A stretch of 64,000 nt of DNA from Lewinellaceae bacterium. GTDB taxonomy: Bacteria; Bacteroidota; Bacteroidia; Chitinophagales; Saprospiraceae. The position numbers were made by a program, and so were the translations under genes. The number at the start of each line of letters is the position of its first letter. Positions within the stretch are counted from its first letter, which is position 1. The notes under the pieces are model-generated. The model saw only the letters and a list, made by a program, of their open reading frames with translations, was not told where the DNA came from and made no database searches. The stretch spans positions 1-64,000 of the forward strand of contig JACJXX010000002.1 in NCBI GenBank assembly GCA_020636435.1, read 5' to 3'. Positions 1-8,050 of this stretch are shown piece after piece.

Positions 1-175
1 CTTCCATCATGCAAAGGCTCAGTTGCATCTGCATCTGTTCCTGGCTCATGTTGTCGACGTCCTGCTTGGAGATGCACTCGCAGGAGGCGTCCGCCAGCTT
101 GTCGATGAGGCCCTGGGCGGCAAGGGGCAGGCTGGCGAGAGCGGCCAGCAGGAATAAAGAAAAAAGTGCTTTCAT
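1..175 (-). CDS. Small secreted protein, 3' end outside window
   Basis: Read from an ATG at 173-175, the reverse strand is open to the window edge, giving about 58 residues. The N-terminus (MKALFSLFLLAALASLPLAA, then QG) is a clear Sec signal peptide with a likely cut after AAQ. The mature part begins with a short segment holding two close cysteines (CEC) and then a Gln/Met-rich stretch. I do not recognise the family from this fragment. It lies downstream of the Rrf2 gene on the same strand, separated by an octamer array, so co-transcription is possible but not shown. Confidence 0.6.
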   Translation of the reverse strand, partial: MKALFSLFLLAALASLPLAAQGLIDKLADASCECISKQDVDNMSQEQMQMQLSLCMME

Positions 176-208
176 ATTTTGATTGAATTATTTTGCCTGC
201 AAGATAAG

Positions 209-268
209 GTGCATCAGTGTATCAGTGTATCAATGCACCAGTGCACCAGTGCACCAGTGTATCAGTGT
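209..268. repeat. Octamer tandem array, GTGYAYCA type
   Basis: Seven imperfect copies of an 8-bp unit (gtgcatca, gtgtatca, gtgcacca variants) sit between the Rrf2 stop and the start of the small secreted gene. The same octamer family, with different variants, forms the array at 23809-23912. Confidence 0.85.
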
Positions 269-274
269 TTTTCC

Positions 275-721
275 CTACCCCTTGCTCCCCTTCCTCATCT
301 CCTTCTCCCGTCCCAGGATCATGGCCAGGTTGTTAGCCCGGAGCGTATCGAGGGTATGGTCGCGGATCATGATGAAAACGGCGCGGATGCCGCAGGTAGC
401 TTCATCCTGGCATTCGTCGCAGGGGCCGTAGTAGTTGAGGGAAACGCAGGGCAGCAGGGCGATGGGGCCGTCGAAGAGGCGCATGATGGTGATGAGGTTG
501 ATGTCTTCCGGCTGGGCCAGCAGGAAGTAGCCTCCGTGGCGGCCTCGCTTGCTGCGCAGGATGCCTGCATTTTTCAGGTCCAGCAGAATAGCCTCCAGGA
601 ATTTGTGGGGTATATTCTCGTGTTCGGAGATTTCCGAAGCCAGCACCGGCCGGCCTTCATCCTTATGGCGGGCGATGTACAAGAGTGCGTTTATCGCGTA
701 TTTTGATTTTTTAGAGAGCAT
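275..721 (-). CDS. Rrf2 family transcriptional regulator
   Basis: This is an Rrf2-type winged-helix DNA-binding protein of about 148 residues. The N-terminal half holds the wHTH (LSKKSKYAINAL, then SEISEHENIPHKFLEAIL and the KRGRHGGYFL wing). The C-terminal half carries cysteines in the arrangement C-x(9)-C-x2-C-x6-C (PCVS...PCDEC...TCG). In IscR, RsrR and NsrR three Cys in this region bind an Fe-S cluster, so redox or Fe-S sensing is likely but the target genes are not evident. I prefer the ATG at 721, which gives the usual MLSKK start; an ATG three codons upstream (730) is possible. The upstream region contains an octamer array rather than a recognisable promoter. Confidence 0.88.
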   Translation of the reverse strand: MLSKKSKYAINALLYIARHKDEGRPVLASEISEHENIPHKFLEAILLDLKNAGILRSKRGRHGGYFLLAQPEDINLITIMRLFDGPIALLPCVSLNYYGPCDECQDEATCGIRAVFIMIRDHTLDTLRANNLAMILGREKEMRKGSKG

Positions 722-752
722 ACGGGTCAATTATATCCCGAAAGATAAGAAA

Positions 753-797
753 AAGGAGTGAAGGAAGGAGTGAAGGAATGAAGGAATGATTGAATGG
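753..797. repeat. Octamer array GAAGGAAT and inverted partner
   Basis: About five imperfect copies of gaaggaat/gaaggagt lie between the divergently read ends of the Rrf2 and trehalose-synthase genes. Inverted copies (cactcctt) recur at 851-884, so the segment could fold as a hairpin. Confidence 0.6.
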
Positions 798-874
798 CGG
801 CCGCTCTATCACTCCGCGTCTTAGCCCGTACGGGCCCAGCCTGGCAAGATTCACTCCTTCACACCTTTGCCAAT

Positions 875-3800
875 TCACTCCTTTTTTTTCTCCAGAAACC
901 CCTCCATCGCATACAGCACCCCTCTGATCGGTATGCGGAGCCATTCCGGGCGGGCGTTCATTTCGTAGCCCACCTCGTAGATGGCCTTTTCCAGGATGTA
1001 AGTCCGAAGGAGCAATTGCACCTCTTCTGCTCCGCCGGGGATGAAGCTCTGCCCTTTGGCAGTCTCCAGGTAAGCAGAGAGAAAGTACTGGCTGACGTAG
1101 TGGAACCACTGGTTGGCCCATGCCTCCAGCTGAGGCATATCCTCTTTGCGGTAGTTTTGGTTGAGGACGAGCTGGCCGTAGGCCGCATAATGGAAAGACC
1201 GGATCATGCCGGCTACATCCTTAAAGGGCGTGCGTTTGAGGCGGCGTTCGCTGATGGAGTGCATGGGTTCGCCCTCGAAGTCGATGATGAAGAAGTCGCG
1301 CCCGTTGTAAAGCACCTGGCCCAGGTGATAATCGCCGTGCACCCGGATTTTGTCGGCCTCGATCTTCCGGCCGTAAATTTCAGCGAAGCACTCCAGGATG
1401 TCGTCTTTGATGTCGAGGATCGCCTTTGCTTCTTCTGCAATGTGTTCGGGTAGAGAATTCAGGCGCCGCTTCAGCCCCTTTAGGGTTTCGTTGGCCAGGC
1501 GCCGGTGCTGGGAATAGACCGAGCGCTGGTAGTGCTGGGTAAAGCGGTCGGGCATGAAATCGGGGTCCATCGTGTTGGAGGCCAGGGCGATGTGCATTTC
1601 TGCGGTTCGCTGGCCCAGCAGCACGGCGCGCTCGGCGGTCATGCTGCCGATGAGCTTCTGCAGCCGCTCCGGGGTGTTTTTAAAATTCAGAGGATACTTT
1701 TTGGAAAGGGCCGGCACCGGCTTGTCGCGTTCCACTTTGGTCAGCACTTTCTCGTAATAGCGGTTGAGGGCCTCCAGCATCATCGTCCAGGCCTCCCCTT
1801 GGTTGGGGATTTTGTTCTGCAGCAAACCGAGGATGGTATAGGCCTTTTCCGCGGTGTTCTCAAACTGTATGCCGCCGCCGTAACGGGGGGAGTTCTCAAA
1901 ATCTGTTCTCTCCGAGAGGAAACGCACCAGCTCGAGGTCGGGGTTGATGTCCACGTCGAGCTTGCGGTAGATTTTGAAGAAAAACTGGCTGTTGTAGATA
2001 ACCGAAGTGTTGCTCTGCTCGGCCTTGAGCACCTCCGAGACGATGTCCTCTTTTTCCACATCGAGCACATCCAGGATTTTCCCGGATTCGAACACCAGCT
2101 GCCCGCCGATTACGTTGACCTTTGCGTTGGTTTTGATCGACCAGAACAACTCATTGCGGAAGCCTTCCTCGTAGATCGCGTCGATAATGATGCCCTCCCG
2201 GGAAGGCGTTTTGATGTAGCAAATGACGCTTTGGTTCTCGTTCTTGAGGAAGCGCACCATCTGCTCGGCATTGGTGACGATGCTCACCGGCAGGAAGTAG
2301 GTTTCGGGCAGGCCGTCGGTGTAGCGGATGGTGATGTTCAGAAAATAAGCCGGCACGTCCTTGACCAGTATGCTCGGATAGTGGCTGATGTTGATGGAAA
2401 CGATCTTCTTCGACTTCCCGCCGAACCAGCGGCAGGAGCGCATGTAAGACGGTAGGATTTTCTTCTCGAAACGGCGCTTGGTGGTGTAGTTGTCAAAAAA
2501 TTCAGGCCATTCCACGTCGGCTTCCAAATCGGCGACGGCGCGTTCCTTGGGGACGTCTTCGGTGTCTTCCGTCTTTTCCATCAGGAACCAGTGGTAGCCA
2601 TAGGGGCCGAGGGTAAAGTGGTAGGCTCCCTCTCCGACCTCGAAGAACTTGTTCTGGCTGAAGATTTCCACCGGCCGGATGCCATTGAATCGCTTGAGGT
2701 CCAACTCCACCGCCTGGGAGTATTTAGACAGGTTGGCCAATACCAGTATGCTCTCCCCTTCGAAGGAGCGGACGAAGGACAGCACCTTGCTGTTGAGCGA
2801 ATCGAGGAATTCGGCCTTGCCGTGGCTAAAGGCTTTGAGCCGTTTGCGGATGGCGATGGTATTTTTCATCCACCACAACAAGGAGGTGGAATTGCGGTTC
2901 TGCAGTTCGACGTTCACCGCTTCGTAGCGGTAGAGCGGGTCCTGAATGACGGGAAGAAAGAGCTTTTGGGGGTTGGCGGAGGAGAAGCCGGCGTTGCGGT
3001 CGGCATTCCACTGCATGGGGGTCCGGATGCCATTGCGGTCGCCCAGGTAGATGTTGTCGCCCATTCCGATTTCATCGCCGTAGTAAATGCCCGGGCTGCC
3101 GGGCAGGCTGAACAGCAGGCTGTAGAGCAGCTCGATGCGGCGGCGGTCGTTGTTGAGCAGGGGAGTCAGGCGGCGGCGGATGCCTTCGTTGAGCTTGGCG
3201 CCGTGGTCCTGGGCAAAGACTTTGTAGAGGTAGTCGCGTTCTTCTTCGGTGACCATAGAGAGCATCAGGTCGTCGTGGTTGCGAAGGAAGAGGGCCCACT
3301 GGCAGTTTTCCGGTATGGAAGGCGTTTGTTCCAGGATGTCGATGATTGGGTAGCGGTCTTCCGTTTGCAGGGCCATAAACATGCGGGGCATCAGCGGGAA
3401 GTGGTAGTTCATGTGGCATTCGTCGCCTTCGCCAAAATACTGGGCGGCCTCTTCCGGCCACAGGTTGGTCTCCGCAAGCAGCACCTTTCCCGGGTGCTTT
3501 CGGTCGACGTACTGGCGCAATTCCTTCAGGTATTCATGAACCTCCGGCAGGTTTTCGCAGTTGGTGCCCTCCTTTCGGAAGAGGAACATCGTGGAAGTGA
3601 GCCGTATGCCGTCCACCCCCAGGTTGAACCAGAAGTCGATTGCCTTGCGGATCTCTTCCCGCACCTTTGGGTTGTCGTAATTCAGGTCGGCCTGATGGCT
3701 GTAAAAGCGGTGCCAGTAGTAAGCTTTGGCCACGTTGTCCCACTCCCAGTTGGAGGTCTCGTAATCGCTGAAGATGATCTCCGCCTCTTCGAATTTCTCC

Positions 3801-4210
3801 TGCGTATCGCTCCAGATGTAGAAGTCGCGTTCCGGAGAGCCCGGCTTGGCCTTGCGCGCCCGCTGAAACCACTCGTGCTCCGTGGAAGTGTGGTTCATAA
3901 TCAGGTCGATGATGACCTGCAGGCCGCGTTTGTGGGCTTCTTCCAGCAATTTCTGAAAATCTTCGACCGTCCCGTAATCCGGATGAACGCTGGTGAAATC
4001 GGACACGTCGTATCCGTCGTCCTTCAGGGGGGATTCGTAAAAGGGAAGCAGAGAAATGGCGGTGACGCCGAGGTCTTCCAGGTAGTCCAGTTTCTGGATC
4101 AGCCCGGGGATATCGCCGATGCCATTGCCGGTGCTGTCGTAATAAGACCGGATATGCAGGGCGTAGATGATGCTGTCTTTGTACCAGTAAGGATTGGGCT
4201 GCTCGGCCAT
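875..4210 (-). CDS. Trehalose synthase-maltokinase fusion with altered GH13 nucleophile
   Basis: This 1111-residue protein has the TreS-Pep2 fusion architecture: a GH13 trehalose synthase domain (about 1-545) that normally interconverts maltose and trehalose, followed by a maltokinase domain (about 580-1105) that makes maltose-1-phosphate for the GlgE alpha-glucan route. Conserved GH13 parts are present (DLIMNH, the acid/base Glu247 in LLAET, Asp313 in RNHDD, and the TreS signature EGTNCENLP). However, the family nucleophile motif G-F-R-L-D-A reads GIRLTS here: position 205 is Thr (ACT codon at 3598-3596), so the catalytic Asp is missing. The kinase motifs HGDYHLGQVL and IDFEGEP are intact. 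The likeliest reading is a working maltokinase attached to an impaired or repurposed GH13 domain. No glgE, glgB or otsA is in the window. Confidence 0.93.
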   Translation of the reverse strand: MAEQPNPYWYKDSIIYALHIRSYYDSTGNGIGDIPGLIQKLDYLEDLGVTAISLLPFYESPLKDDGYDVSDFTSVHPDYGTVEDFQKLLEEAHKRGLQVIIDLIMNHTSTEHEWFQRARKAKPGSPERDFYIWSDTQEKFEEAEIIFSDYETSNWEWDNVAKAYYWHRFYSHQADLNYDNPKVREEIRKAIDFWFNLGVDGIRLTSTMFLFRKEGTNCENLPEVHEYLKELRQYVDRKHPGKVLLAETNLWPEEAAQYFGEGDECHMNYHFPLMPRMFMALQTEDRYPIIDILEQTPSIPENCQWALFLRNHDDLMLSMVTEEERDYLYKVFAQDHGAKLNEGIRRRLTPLLNNDRRRIELLYSLLFSLPGSPGIYYGDEIGMGDNIYLGDRNGIRTPMQWNADRNAGFSSANPQKLFLPVIQDPLYRYEAVNVELQNRNSTSLLWWMKNTIAIRKRLKAFSHGKAEFLDSLNSKVLSFVRSFEGESILVLANLSKYSQAVELDLKRFNGIRPVEIFSQNKFFEVGEGAYHFTLGPYGYHWFLMEKTEDTEDVPKERAVADLEADVEWPEFFDNYTTKRRFEKKILPSYMRSCRWFGGKSKKIVSINISHYPSILVKDVPAYFLNITIRYTDGLPETYFLPVSIVTNAEQMVRFLKNENQSVICYIKTPSREGIIIDAIYEEGFRNELFWSIKTNAKVNVIGGQLVFESGKILDVLDVEKEDIVSEVLKAEQSNTSVIYNSQFFFKIYRKLDVDINPDLELVRFLSERTDFENSPRYGGGIQFENTAEKAYTILGLLQNKIPNQGEAWTMMLEALNRYYEKVLTKVERDKPVPALSKKYPLNFKNTPERLQKLIGSMTAERAVLLGQRTAEMHIALASNTMDPDFMPDRFTQHYQRSVYSQHRRLANETLKGLKRRLNSLPEHIAEEAKAILDIKDDILECFAEIYGRKIEADKIRVHGDYHLGQVLYNGRDFFIIDFEGEPMHSISERRLKRTPFKDVAGMIRSFHYAAYGQLVLNQNYRKEDMPQLEAWANQWFHYVSQYFLSAYLETAKGQSFIPGGAEEVQLLLRTYILEKAIYEVGYEMNARPEWLRIPIRGVLYAMEGFLEKKKE

Positions 4211-4594
4211 GTTCGTTTTGTTTTAGCGGAAGTGTGGCTGCTAAAAAACGAAATTATTGCCTGACTGCAAAAAGTAGCTCCAAGCTTATTTGAGGATTTG
4301 CCGGATTTAATTGGAGAAACAGGCCTTTTTCGCCGGATACGCCCATCTTTTTGCACACCGGCTGGCCTTTATGGCAGAAAGATTGGAAAGATGACTGGCC
4401 ACCTTCGCAAGCAGGCATGCTGAAACAGCAGCTTCCAACCCAGTTCCAGGCCGCATTGCACCATAGCCAGCCAGGCGCGGCTGGCAAAAACAGCACAGGC
4501 ACGGGCTTGTTCATCGCTCATGAAACAGCCGCGTTGCCGCGAAAGGCGCGGGTACGGAAACGGTGTTTACCTGGTCCCTTCCGGCACCTGCCGG
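4211..4594. other. Gene-free interval
   Basis: This 384-bp stretch separates the trehalose-synthase start from the end of the XRE gene, both on the minus strand. The short ORFs here have no family features. I see no clear repeat, terminator or promoter. Confidence 0.5.
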
Positions 4595-5020
4595 TTAGCT
4601 TTCAGGAGCTTCCTCTTCCTCCAGGCCCAGCCGCCGGGCCAGGGCCGGCGCGTTTTCCCGGATTTCCCGTTCCAACTCCGCCAGGCGCTGGCCCATCAAC
4701 TGGTTGATGCGCTCCAGGGTCTGGATTTGTTTCAGGGCCTCTCCGTATTTGGATTTATAGGCTGTATCCTTTTCCAACAATATGCCTTCCTGCTCCAGGA
4801 TGTCCTCCTTTTGCAGGTCCCTGCGGGCAAAATCGTCTAAGGAAATGTTGAACAGCGCACAAATGCGGAAGGCCACCTCCATAGGGGGGGTCGATTTCCC
4901 CTTTTCGTAGTCGCTGATAGCTGCACTGGTTTTCTCCAGTTTTTTGGCAAGCTCTACCTGGGTCAGGCCGCGCTTGCCCCGTAAATACTTGAGATTAGTG
5001 GGAATGTACATCGAACTCAA
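4595..5020 (-). CDS. XRE-family HTH regulator with coiled-coil tail
   Basis: The 141-residue protein has a Cro/CI-type helix-turn-helix at about residues 8-63 (LRGKRGLTQVELAKKL then SAAISDYEKGKSTPP). A charged region with heptad-like spacing follows (about 65-140, ending in a Glu-rich tail), which probably serves for oligomerisation. There is no peptidase or sensor domain. It is read away from the promoter at 5061-5091 and could control the divergent DUF2442 gene, but no operator is obvious. Start: the ATG at 5020; an in-frame Met at residue 4 is an alternative. Confidence 0.85.
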   Translation of the reverse strand: MSSMYIPTNLKYLRGKRGLTQVELAKKLEKTSAAISDYEKGKSTPPMEVAFRICALFNISLDDFARRDLQKEDILEQEGILLEKDTAYKSKYGEALKQIQTLERINQLMGQRLAELEREIRENAPALARRLGLEEEEAPES

Positions 5021-5060
5021 GATGTTGTTGGGTTTTTTCTAATTTTTTTGATAGAATTCC

Positions 5061-5091
5061 TTGCATTCAAATTTAATCCTATTTATATTTG
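5061..5091 (+). promoter_or_regulatory. Bacteroidota-type promoter (TTG-N20-TATATTTG)
   Basis: TTG at 5061-5063 and TATATTTG at 5084-5091 with a 20-bp spacer match the primary sigma consensus known for Bacteroides and Flavobacterium (-33 TTG, -7 TAnnTTTG). It faces the DUF2442 gene and would give a leader of roughly 110-120 nt. Confidence 0.6.
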
Positions 5092-5214
5092 CCTTAAATC
5101 GTCGATTTATTGGCAAAGCAATATAGTCAAATTGTTTGGTCATAACCAAAGGTTCTTCCGGATTAACCTGTGCAAGAAGCAACTCTTTATTTTTTTTTCA
5201 CTAAAAGCAAAGGC

Positions 5215-5529
5215 ATGGGCATCCCGCTTTTTCTCAAAATAGCCAGCATAGAAAGCATTGAAGGCTATACGGTGCGCCTGAAGTTCAACAACGGAGAGGT
5301 TAGAGCCGTCGACTTTCAACAGTTCTTCAGCCGGGAACGCAAGTACGAAAGGACCCTGCTGGAAGATTTCGAAAAATTCAGCCAGATGGAGGTGGTGAAC
5401 GGAACGCTCACCTGGCTCTGCCTGGGCATCACCATCAAAGACGACCAGGGCCGGGAGGGCTTTTATGCTTTCAACATCGACCCCAGGAAGTTGTATGATT
5501 TTGGCGCGCCGGGGGAGGAGGTGGGTTAG
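5215..5529 (+). CDS. DUF2442 domain protein
   Basis: About 104 residues from the ATG at 5215. The sequence carries the DUF2442 pattern: an IxSIEGYTVRLKFNNGEVR beta-hairpin start, then VDFQQFF, a W near the middle (LTWLCLG) and a C-terminal IDPRKLYD. The function of this family is not settled; members often sit beside DUF4160 genes in toxin-antitoxin-like pairs, but no DUF4160 partner is seen here. The alternative GTG start at 5170 would add a poly-Phe tail and is unlikely. The stop codon TAG (5527-5529) falls inside the first unit of the octamer array that follows. Confidence 0.8.
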   Translation: MGIPLFLKIASIESIEGYTVRLKFNNGEVRAVDFQQFFSRERKYERTLLEDFEKFSQMEVVNGTLTWLCLGITIKDDQGREGFYAFNIDPRKLYDFGAPGEEVG

Positions 5530-5577
5530 ATGGTTGGATGGCTAGATGGTTGGATGGTTGGATTGTTGGATGGTTGC
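5524..5577. repeat. Octamer tandem array GGTTGGAT
   Basis: Seven nearly in-register 8-bp units (ggttagat, ggttggat, ggctagat, tgttggat) begin at the stop codon of the DUF2442 gene. The unit is related, in reverse complement, to the array around 61753-63009. Confidence 0.85.
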
Positions 5578-5734
5578 CTGCGAGGCCGACTGGCGTCTCG
5601 CCTGGCAGGCAGGGATTGCTGTTGCTCCGGCTACCCCTGGCCCGCTTCGGTCCCCGGCGGCCACAGTCTTGGCTCTATGCCAATGCCGACGGAAGCGGAC
5701 TGAAGCAGGAAAGCCTCATTAGCTGAAACAACGG

Positions 5735-5782
5735 AGCCATTTAACAATAAAACCATTTAACAATACAGCCATTTAACAACCC
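5735..5782. repeat. Three 16-bp direct repeats
   Basis: The unit agccatttaacaatac (with small changes) occurs three times end to end just upstream of the membrane protein gene. Sixteen bp is twice the octamer period seen in the other arrays. The last copy ends 42 bp before the ATG at 5825. Confidence 0.75.
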
Positions 5783-5824
5783 CTGCCCCCGTAACCTAAC
5801 AAAACATTTACCCAAAAACGAACC

Positions 5825-6334
5825 ATGGTAAAACCGATCCCCCCTACCCCACCCCGGCGCCGCAGCTTCCCCATTATAATTGGGATAGCCGCTGCCCTGC
5901 TCCTGCTGGCCGCCCTCAAATGGGAGGACGTCGCCCGAAGGCTTAGAGACGGAACCTGGGCCCTGAGCGAAGAACGGCAACAGGAAATGGAAGACACCCT
6001 CGACCGGAATGAGCACGCGGAGCAGTATGTGCTCCTTGCAACTGTTTCCGGTTGGTATAAGTGTTACCTTTGTGAAGAAGAGCTATATTGGCTGAATAAA
6101 GGAGAGATTGCAAAGATCGGCATTACAACCAATCGGGCAGAACGCTACTCGCAAAAATGGCTGGAGGATAACCGAGTGGAATATATTATTGAGGTAGAAG
6201 GCGACCTTGCTAAAGTCAGGAAAGCAGAGATCGAACGCATTGCCTCCTATCCTTTTCTTCCCGAGAACATGGCCAGGCCAAAGGAAAAAAGATTAGTCGT
6301 ACCGGTTTTTCATAAAACTTATGCTTTTCGATGA
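5825..6334 (+). CDS. Membrane-anchored protein with GIY-YIG-like C-terminal domain (tentative)
   Basis: A 169-residue protein with a short basic Pro-rich N-terminus, one membrane segment (about 15-30, IIIGIAAALLLLAAL) and a soluble C-terminal domain. That domain has GWYKCYL followed about 20 residues later by AKIGITTNRAERYS and then a helix KAEIERIAS. The spacing of the GWY, KIG, Arg and Glu elements resembles GIY-YIG nucleases, as found at the C-termini of polymorphic toxins, but the match is by eye and weak. Its stop overlaps the start of the next gene (ATGA), so the two are translationally coupled. The pair may be a toxin/immunity cassette; it could equally be an unrelated envelope protein. 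Confidence 0.6.
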   Translation: MVKPIPPTPPRRRSFPIIIGIAAALLLLAALKWEDVARRLRDGTWALSEERQQEMEDTLDRNEHAEQYVLLATVSGWYKCYLCEEELYWLNKGEIAKIGITTNRAERYSQKWLEDNRVEYIIEVEGDLAKVRKAEIERIASYPFLPENMARPKEKRLVVPVFHKTYAFR

Positions 6335-6648
6335 AAATCAGCGCCACCAGCATTAGAAACAAAGAGGTTAATCTCGACCTGGATGACCTTAAAAAGTTGT
6401 TATCTTTCGTAATCTACCCAGATTACCTCCACGAATTTGAGACTCTCTCTATCATGATCGTCTGTGTTCGCGGCGAAGTGCATCAACACGAGGCCTACAT
6501 ACACCAGGGCAAACCTTATGTTTCCATCGCGCTGGACTACGATGCTGTTGCCGGGCTTTCCTACGATGAAATTACAGTATTATGCAAGAAAGAACTTGTG
6601 GCTTACTTGAATACGCTATCCGGCTTGCCGGAAAAGAAAGTGGCCTGA
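6331..6648 (+). CDS. Small hypothetical protein coupled to 5825 gene; immunity-like
   Basis: The 105-residue protein starts with the ATG overlapping the preceding stop (ATGA, 4-nt overlap). It is acidic, has no signal peptide or membrane segment, and alternates predicted strands and helices (DLDDLKKLLSFV, then SIMIVCVRGEVHQHEAYI). I do not recognise the family. Size, lack of export signal and tight coupling to a gene with a possible nuclease domain are what one expects of an immunity protein, which is inference only. Confidence 0.6.
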   Translation: MKISATSIRNKEVNLDLDDLKKLLSFVIYPDYLHEFETLSIMIVCVRGEVHQHEAYIHQGKPYVSIALDYDAVAGLSYDEITVLCKKELVAYLNTLSGLPEKKVA

Positions 6649-6776
6649 TATCTACAATAATACAATGACAGTAGAAACTACAAGCATTACTTCAGTGGAT
6701 TTGAGATTTAAATCGTTGAGTTGTTGTGAACCTATTTTTGTTAGGAAGTTGTATATTAGTGTAAAATACCTGGGAC

Positions 6777-7019
6777 ATGACTAAAGTAATTCTCGAAATA
6801 CAAAATGATTCAGACCTCAGGCTGCTTTTATCATTATTGGAGCGATTGGAAATTAACCATTGGATCAATGGAGAACCCTCATCGGCATTATCTGACGAAG
6901 AGCGTGTAGAGCATTATCGAATAATAGACAAAGGCGCCCCTTCACCAAATCTTGAAGAACGGTTGAAAAGCCTCAATGAAGACCGTAAAGACAGAAATTT
7001 GCCATATCGCGAGGAGTAA
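6777..7019 (+). CDS. Antitoxin-like small protein upstream of a PIN gene
   Basis: An 80-residue protein beginning MTKVILEIQNDSDLRLLLSL, with an acidic and helical C-terminal half. It has no recognisable DNA-binding domain. It ends 3 nt before the PIN-domain ORF, the arrangement of VapBC-type operons in Bacteroidota, where an antitoxin with this kind of N-terminal strand-helix precedes the toxin. Since the toxin downstream is truncated, the antitoxin is probably an orphan now. A TATTTTTG at 6733-6740 resembles a -7 element, but no TTG sits at the right distance. Confidence 0.65.
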   Translation: MTKVILEIQNDSDLRLLLSLLERLEINHWINGEPSSALSDEERVEHYRIIDKGAPSPNLEERLKSLNEDRKDRNLPYREE

Positions 7020-7022
7020 AGT

Positions 7023-7214
7023 ATGCGCCTAATAGACAGCAATATCATCATCTATTCTGCGGAGGATGAATATGCATACCTGCGTGGAATCATTAAATCT
7101 TCAGGAAGCTACACTTGCCGAATATCTTATATCGAGGTTCTTGGATATCATAACCTGGCGGAGCCAGAACCGAGAATGCCCTTAAACCGCAGAACCGCAG
7201 AACTCAAAATGTAA
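7023..7214 (+). pseudogene. PIN-domain (VapC-like) toxin, truncated by repeat element D
   Basis: The first 42 or so residues are a good PIN start: MRLIDSNIIIYSAE with Asp5 as the first metal ligand, and SYIEVLGYH with the second acidic residue. PIN proteins run to about 130 residues with two more acidic positions. Here the frame runs into a dispersed repeat at about 7149, adds about 20 repeat-derived residues and stops. The same repeat sequence occurs inverted at 58985-59246, so insertion explains the loss. The product should lack nuclease activity. Confidence 0.75.
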
Positions 7215-7275
7215 AAGGAGGCTCAGTTGGGGCGGCTCCTATGGGGCGGCCTACGTAGAGCTACTTTTACATTTT
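7149..7275. repeat. Dispersed element D, copy 1 (2 octamer units)
   Basis: Bases 7149-7236 match, in reverse complement, 59009-59247: the ends cataacctggcg and ggctc...ggggcggc are shared. Between them this copy has only two units of the ccgcagaa-type octamer where copy 2 has 22. A perfect 12-bp inverted repeat (AAAATGTAAAAG at 7206-7217, CTTTTACATTTT at 7264-7275) could form a stem at the distal end. Confidence 0.8.
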
Positions 7276-7363
7276 AAACTTAGCGTTTTGCATTTTGCGG
7301 TTTACTCCAGGAGAACCAATCAATCCTGCCCTTCAGGCAGGCATCCGGCAAAACCATGCCCCC

Positions 7364-8044
7364 TCACTCCTCCTCCAGCAACCCCGGCCGCCGCTCCTTT
7401 GTGCGCCTCACCGCCTGATCATACCGCCACTGCTCAATCTTTTTAAAATTGCCCGACAACAGCACCTCCGGCACCTTCCAGCCGCGGAACTCCTCCGGGC
7501 GGGTATAAACCGGCGGGGCGAGCAGGTTGTCCTGAAAAGAGTCGAACAAGGCGGAAGTCTCGTCGTTGAGCACGCCCGGCAGCAGCCGGCCGATGGCGTC
7601 GACCAGCACTACGGCCGGCAGTTCGCCGCCGGAGAGGACGAAATCGCCGATAGAAATTTCCATTGTAACATAGTGTTGCCGGATGCGTTCGTCAATTCCT
7701 TTGTAATGGCCACAGAGGAGGAGCAGGTTCTCTTTCATGGACAGGCGGTTGGCCAGCGGCTGGGCGAGGCGCTGCCCGTCGGGCGTCATGTAGATGACCT
7801 CATCGTAGGCGCGCTCCTTTTGAAGATCGTCGATGCAGCGGGACAGCGGTTCGGCCATCATGACCATGCCGGCCCCGCCGCCGTACTGGTAGTCGTCTAC
7901 CTGCCGGTGCCGGCCCAGCCCGTAGGCGCGCAGGTCGTGCAGGTGCACGTCCAGCAGGCCCTTTTCCTGGGCGCGCTTCATCATGGAATGCTGCAGGGGG
8001 CTTTCCATCAGTTCGGGTAATACCGAGACGATGTCGATCCTCAT
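7364..8044 (-). CDS. trmD: tRNA (guanine(37)-N1)-methyltransferase
   Basis: A SPOUT-class methyltransferase of 226 residues that makes m1G37 in tRNAs reading CNN codons. The family signature is clear: MRIDIVSVLPELM start, DYQYGGGAGMVM, LCGHYKGIDERI (knot and SAM site), IGDFVLSGGE and a C-terminal RPEEFRGWKVPEVLLSGN. The start is ATG at 8042-8044. Longer in-frame starts upstream lie inside a stop-free tandem array and are artefacts. The array begins 7 bp before the start codon, so it occupies the promoter and RBS region of an essential gene. Confidence 0.95.
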   Translation of the reverse strand: MRIDIVSVLPELMESPLQHSMMKRAQEKGLLDVHLHDLRAYGLGRHRQVDDYQYGGGAGMVMMAEPLSRCIDDLQKERAYDEVIYMTPDGQRLAQPLANRLSMKENLLLLCGHYKGIDERIRQHYVTMEISIGDFVLSGGELPAVVLVDAIGRLLPGVLNDETSALFDSFQDNLLAPPVYTRPEEFRGWKVPEVLLSGNFKKIEQWRYDQAVRRTKERRPGLLEEE

Positions 8045-8050
8045 GGGGAG

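Noticed and set aside
2591..4264. 557-residue open frame on the plus strand
   Set aside because: It lies antisense to the well-supported trehalose-synthase gene and has no family motif; a high-GC shadow frame.
4254..4514. 86-residue minus-strand frame upstream of the trehalose-synthase gene
   Set aside because: No recognisable motif, no spacing or coupling signal; composition looks random.
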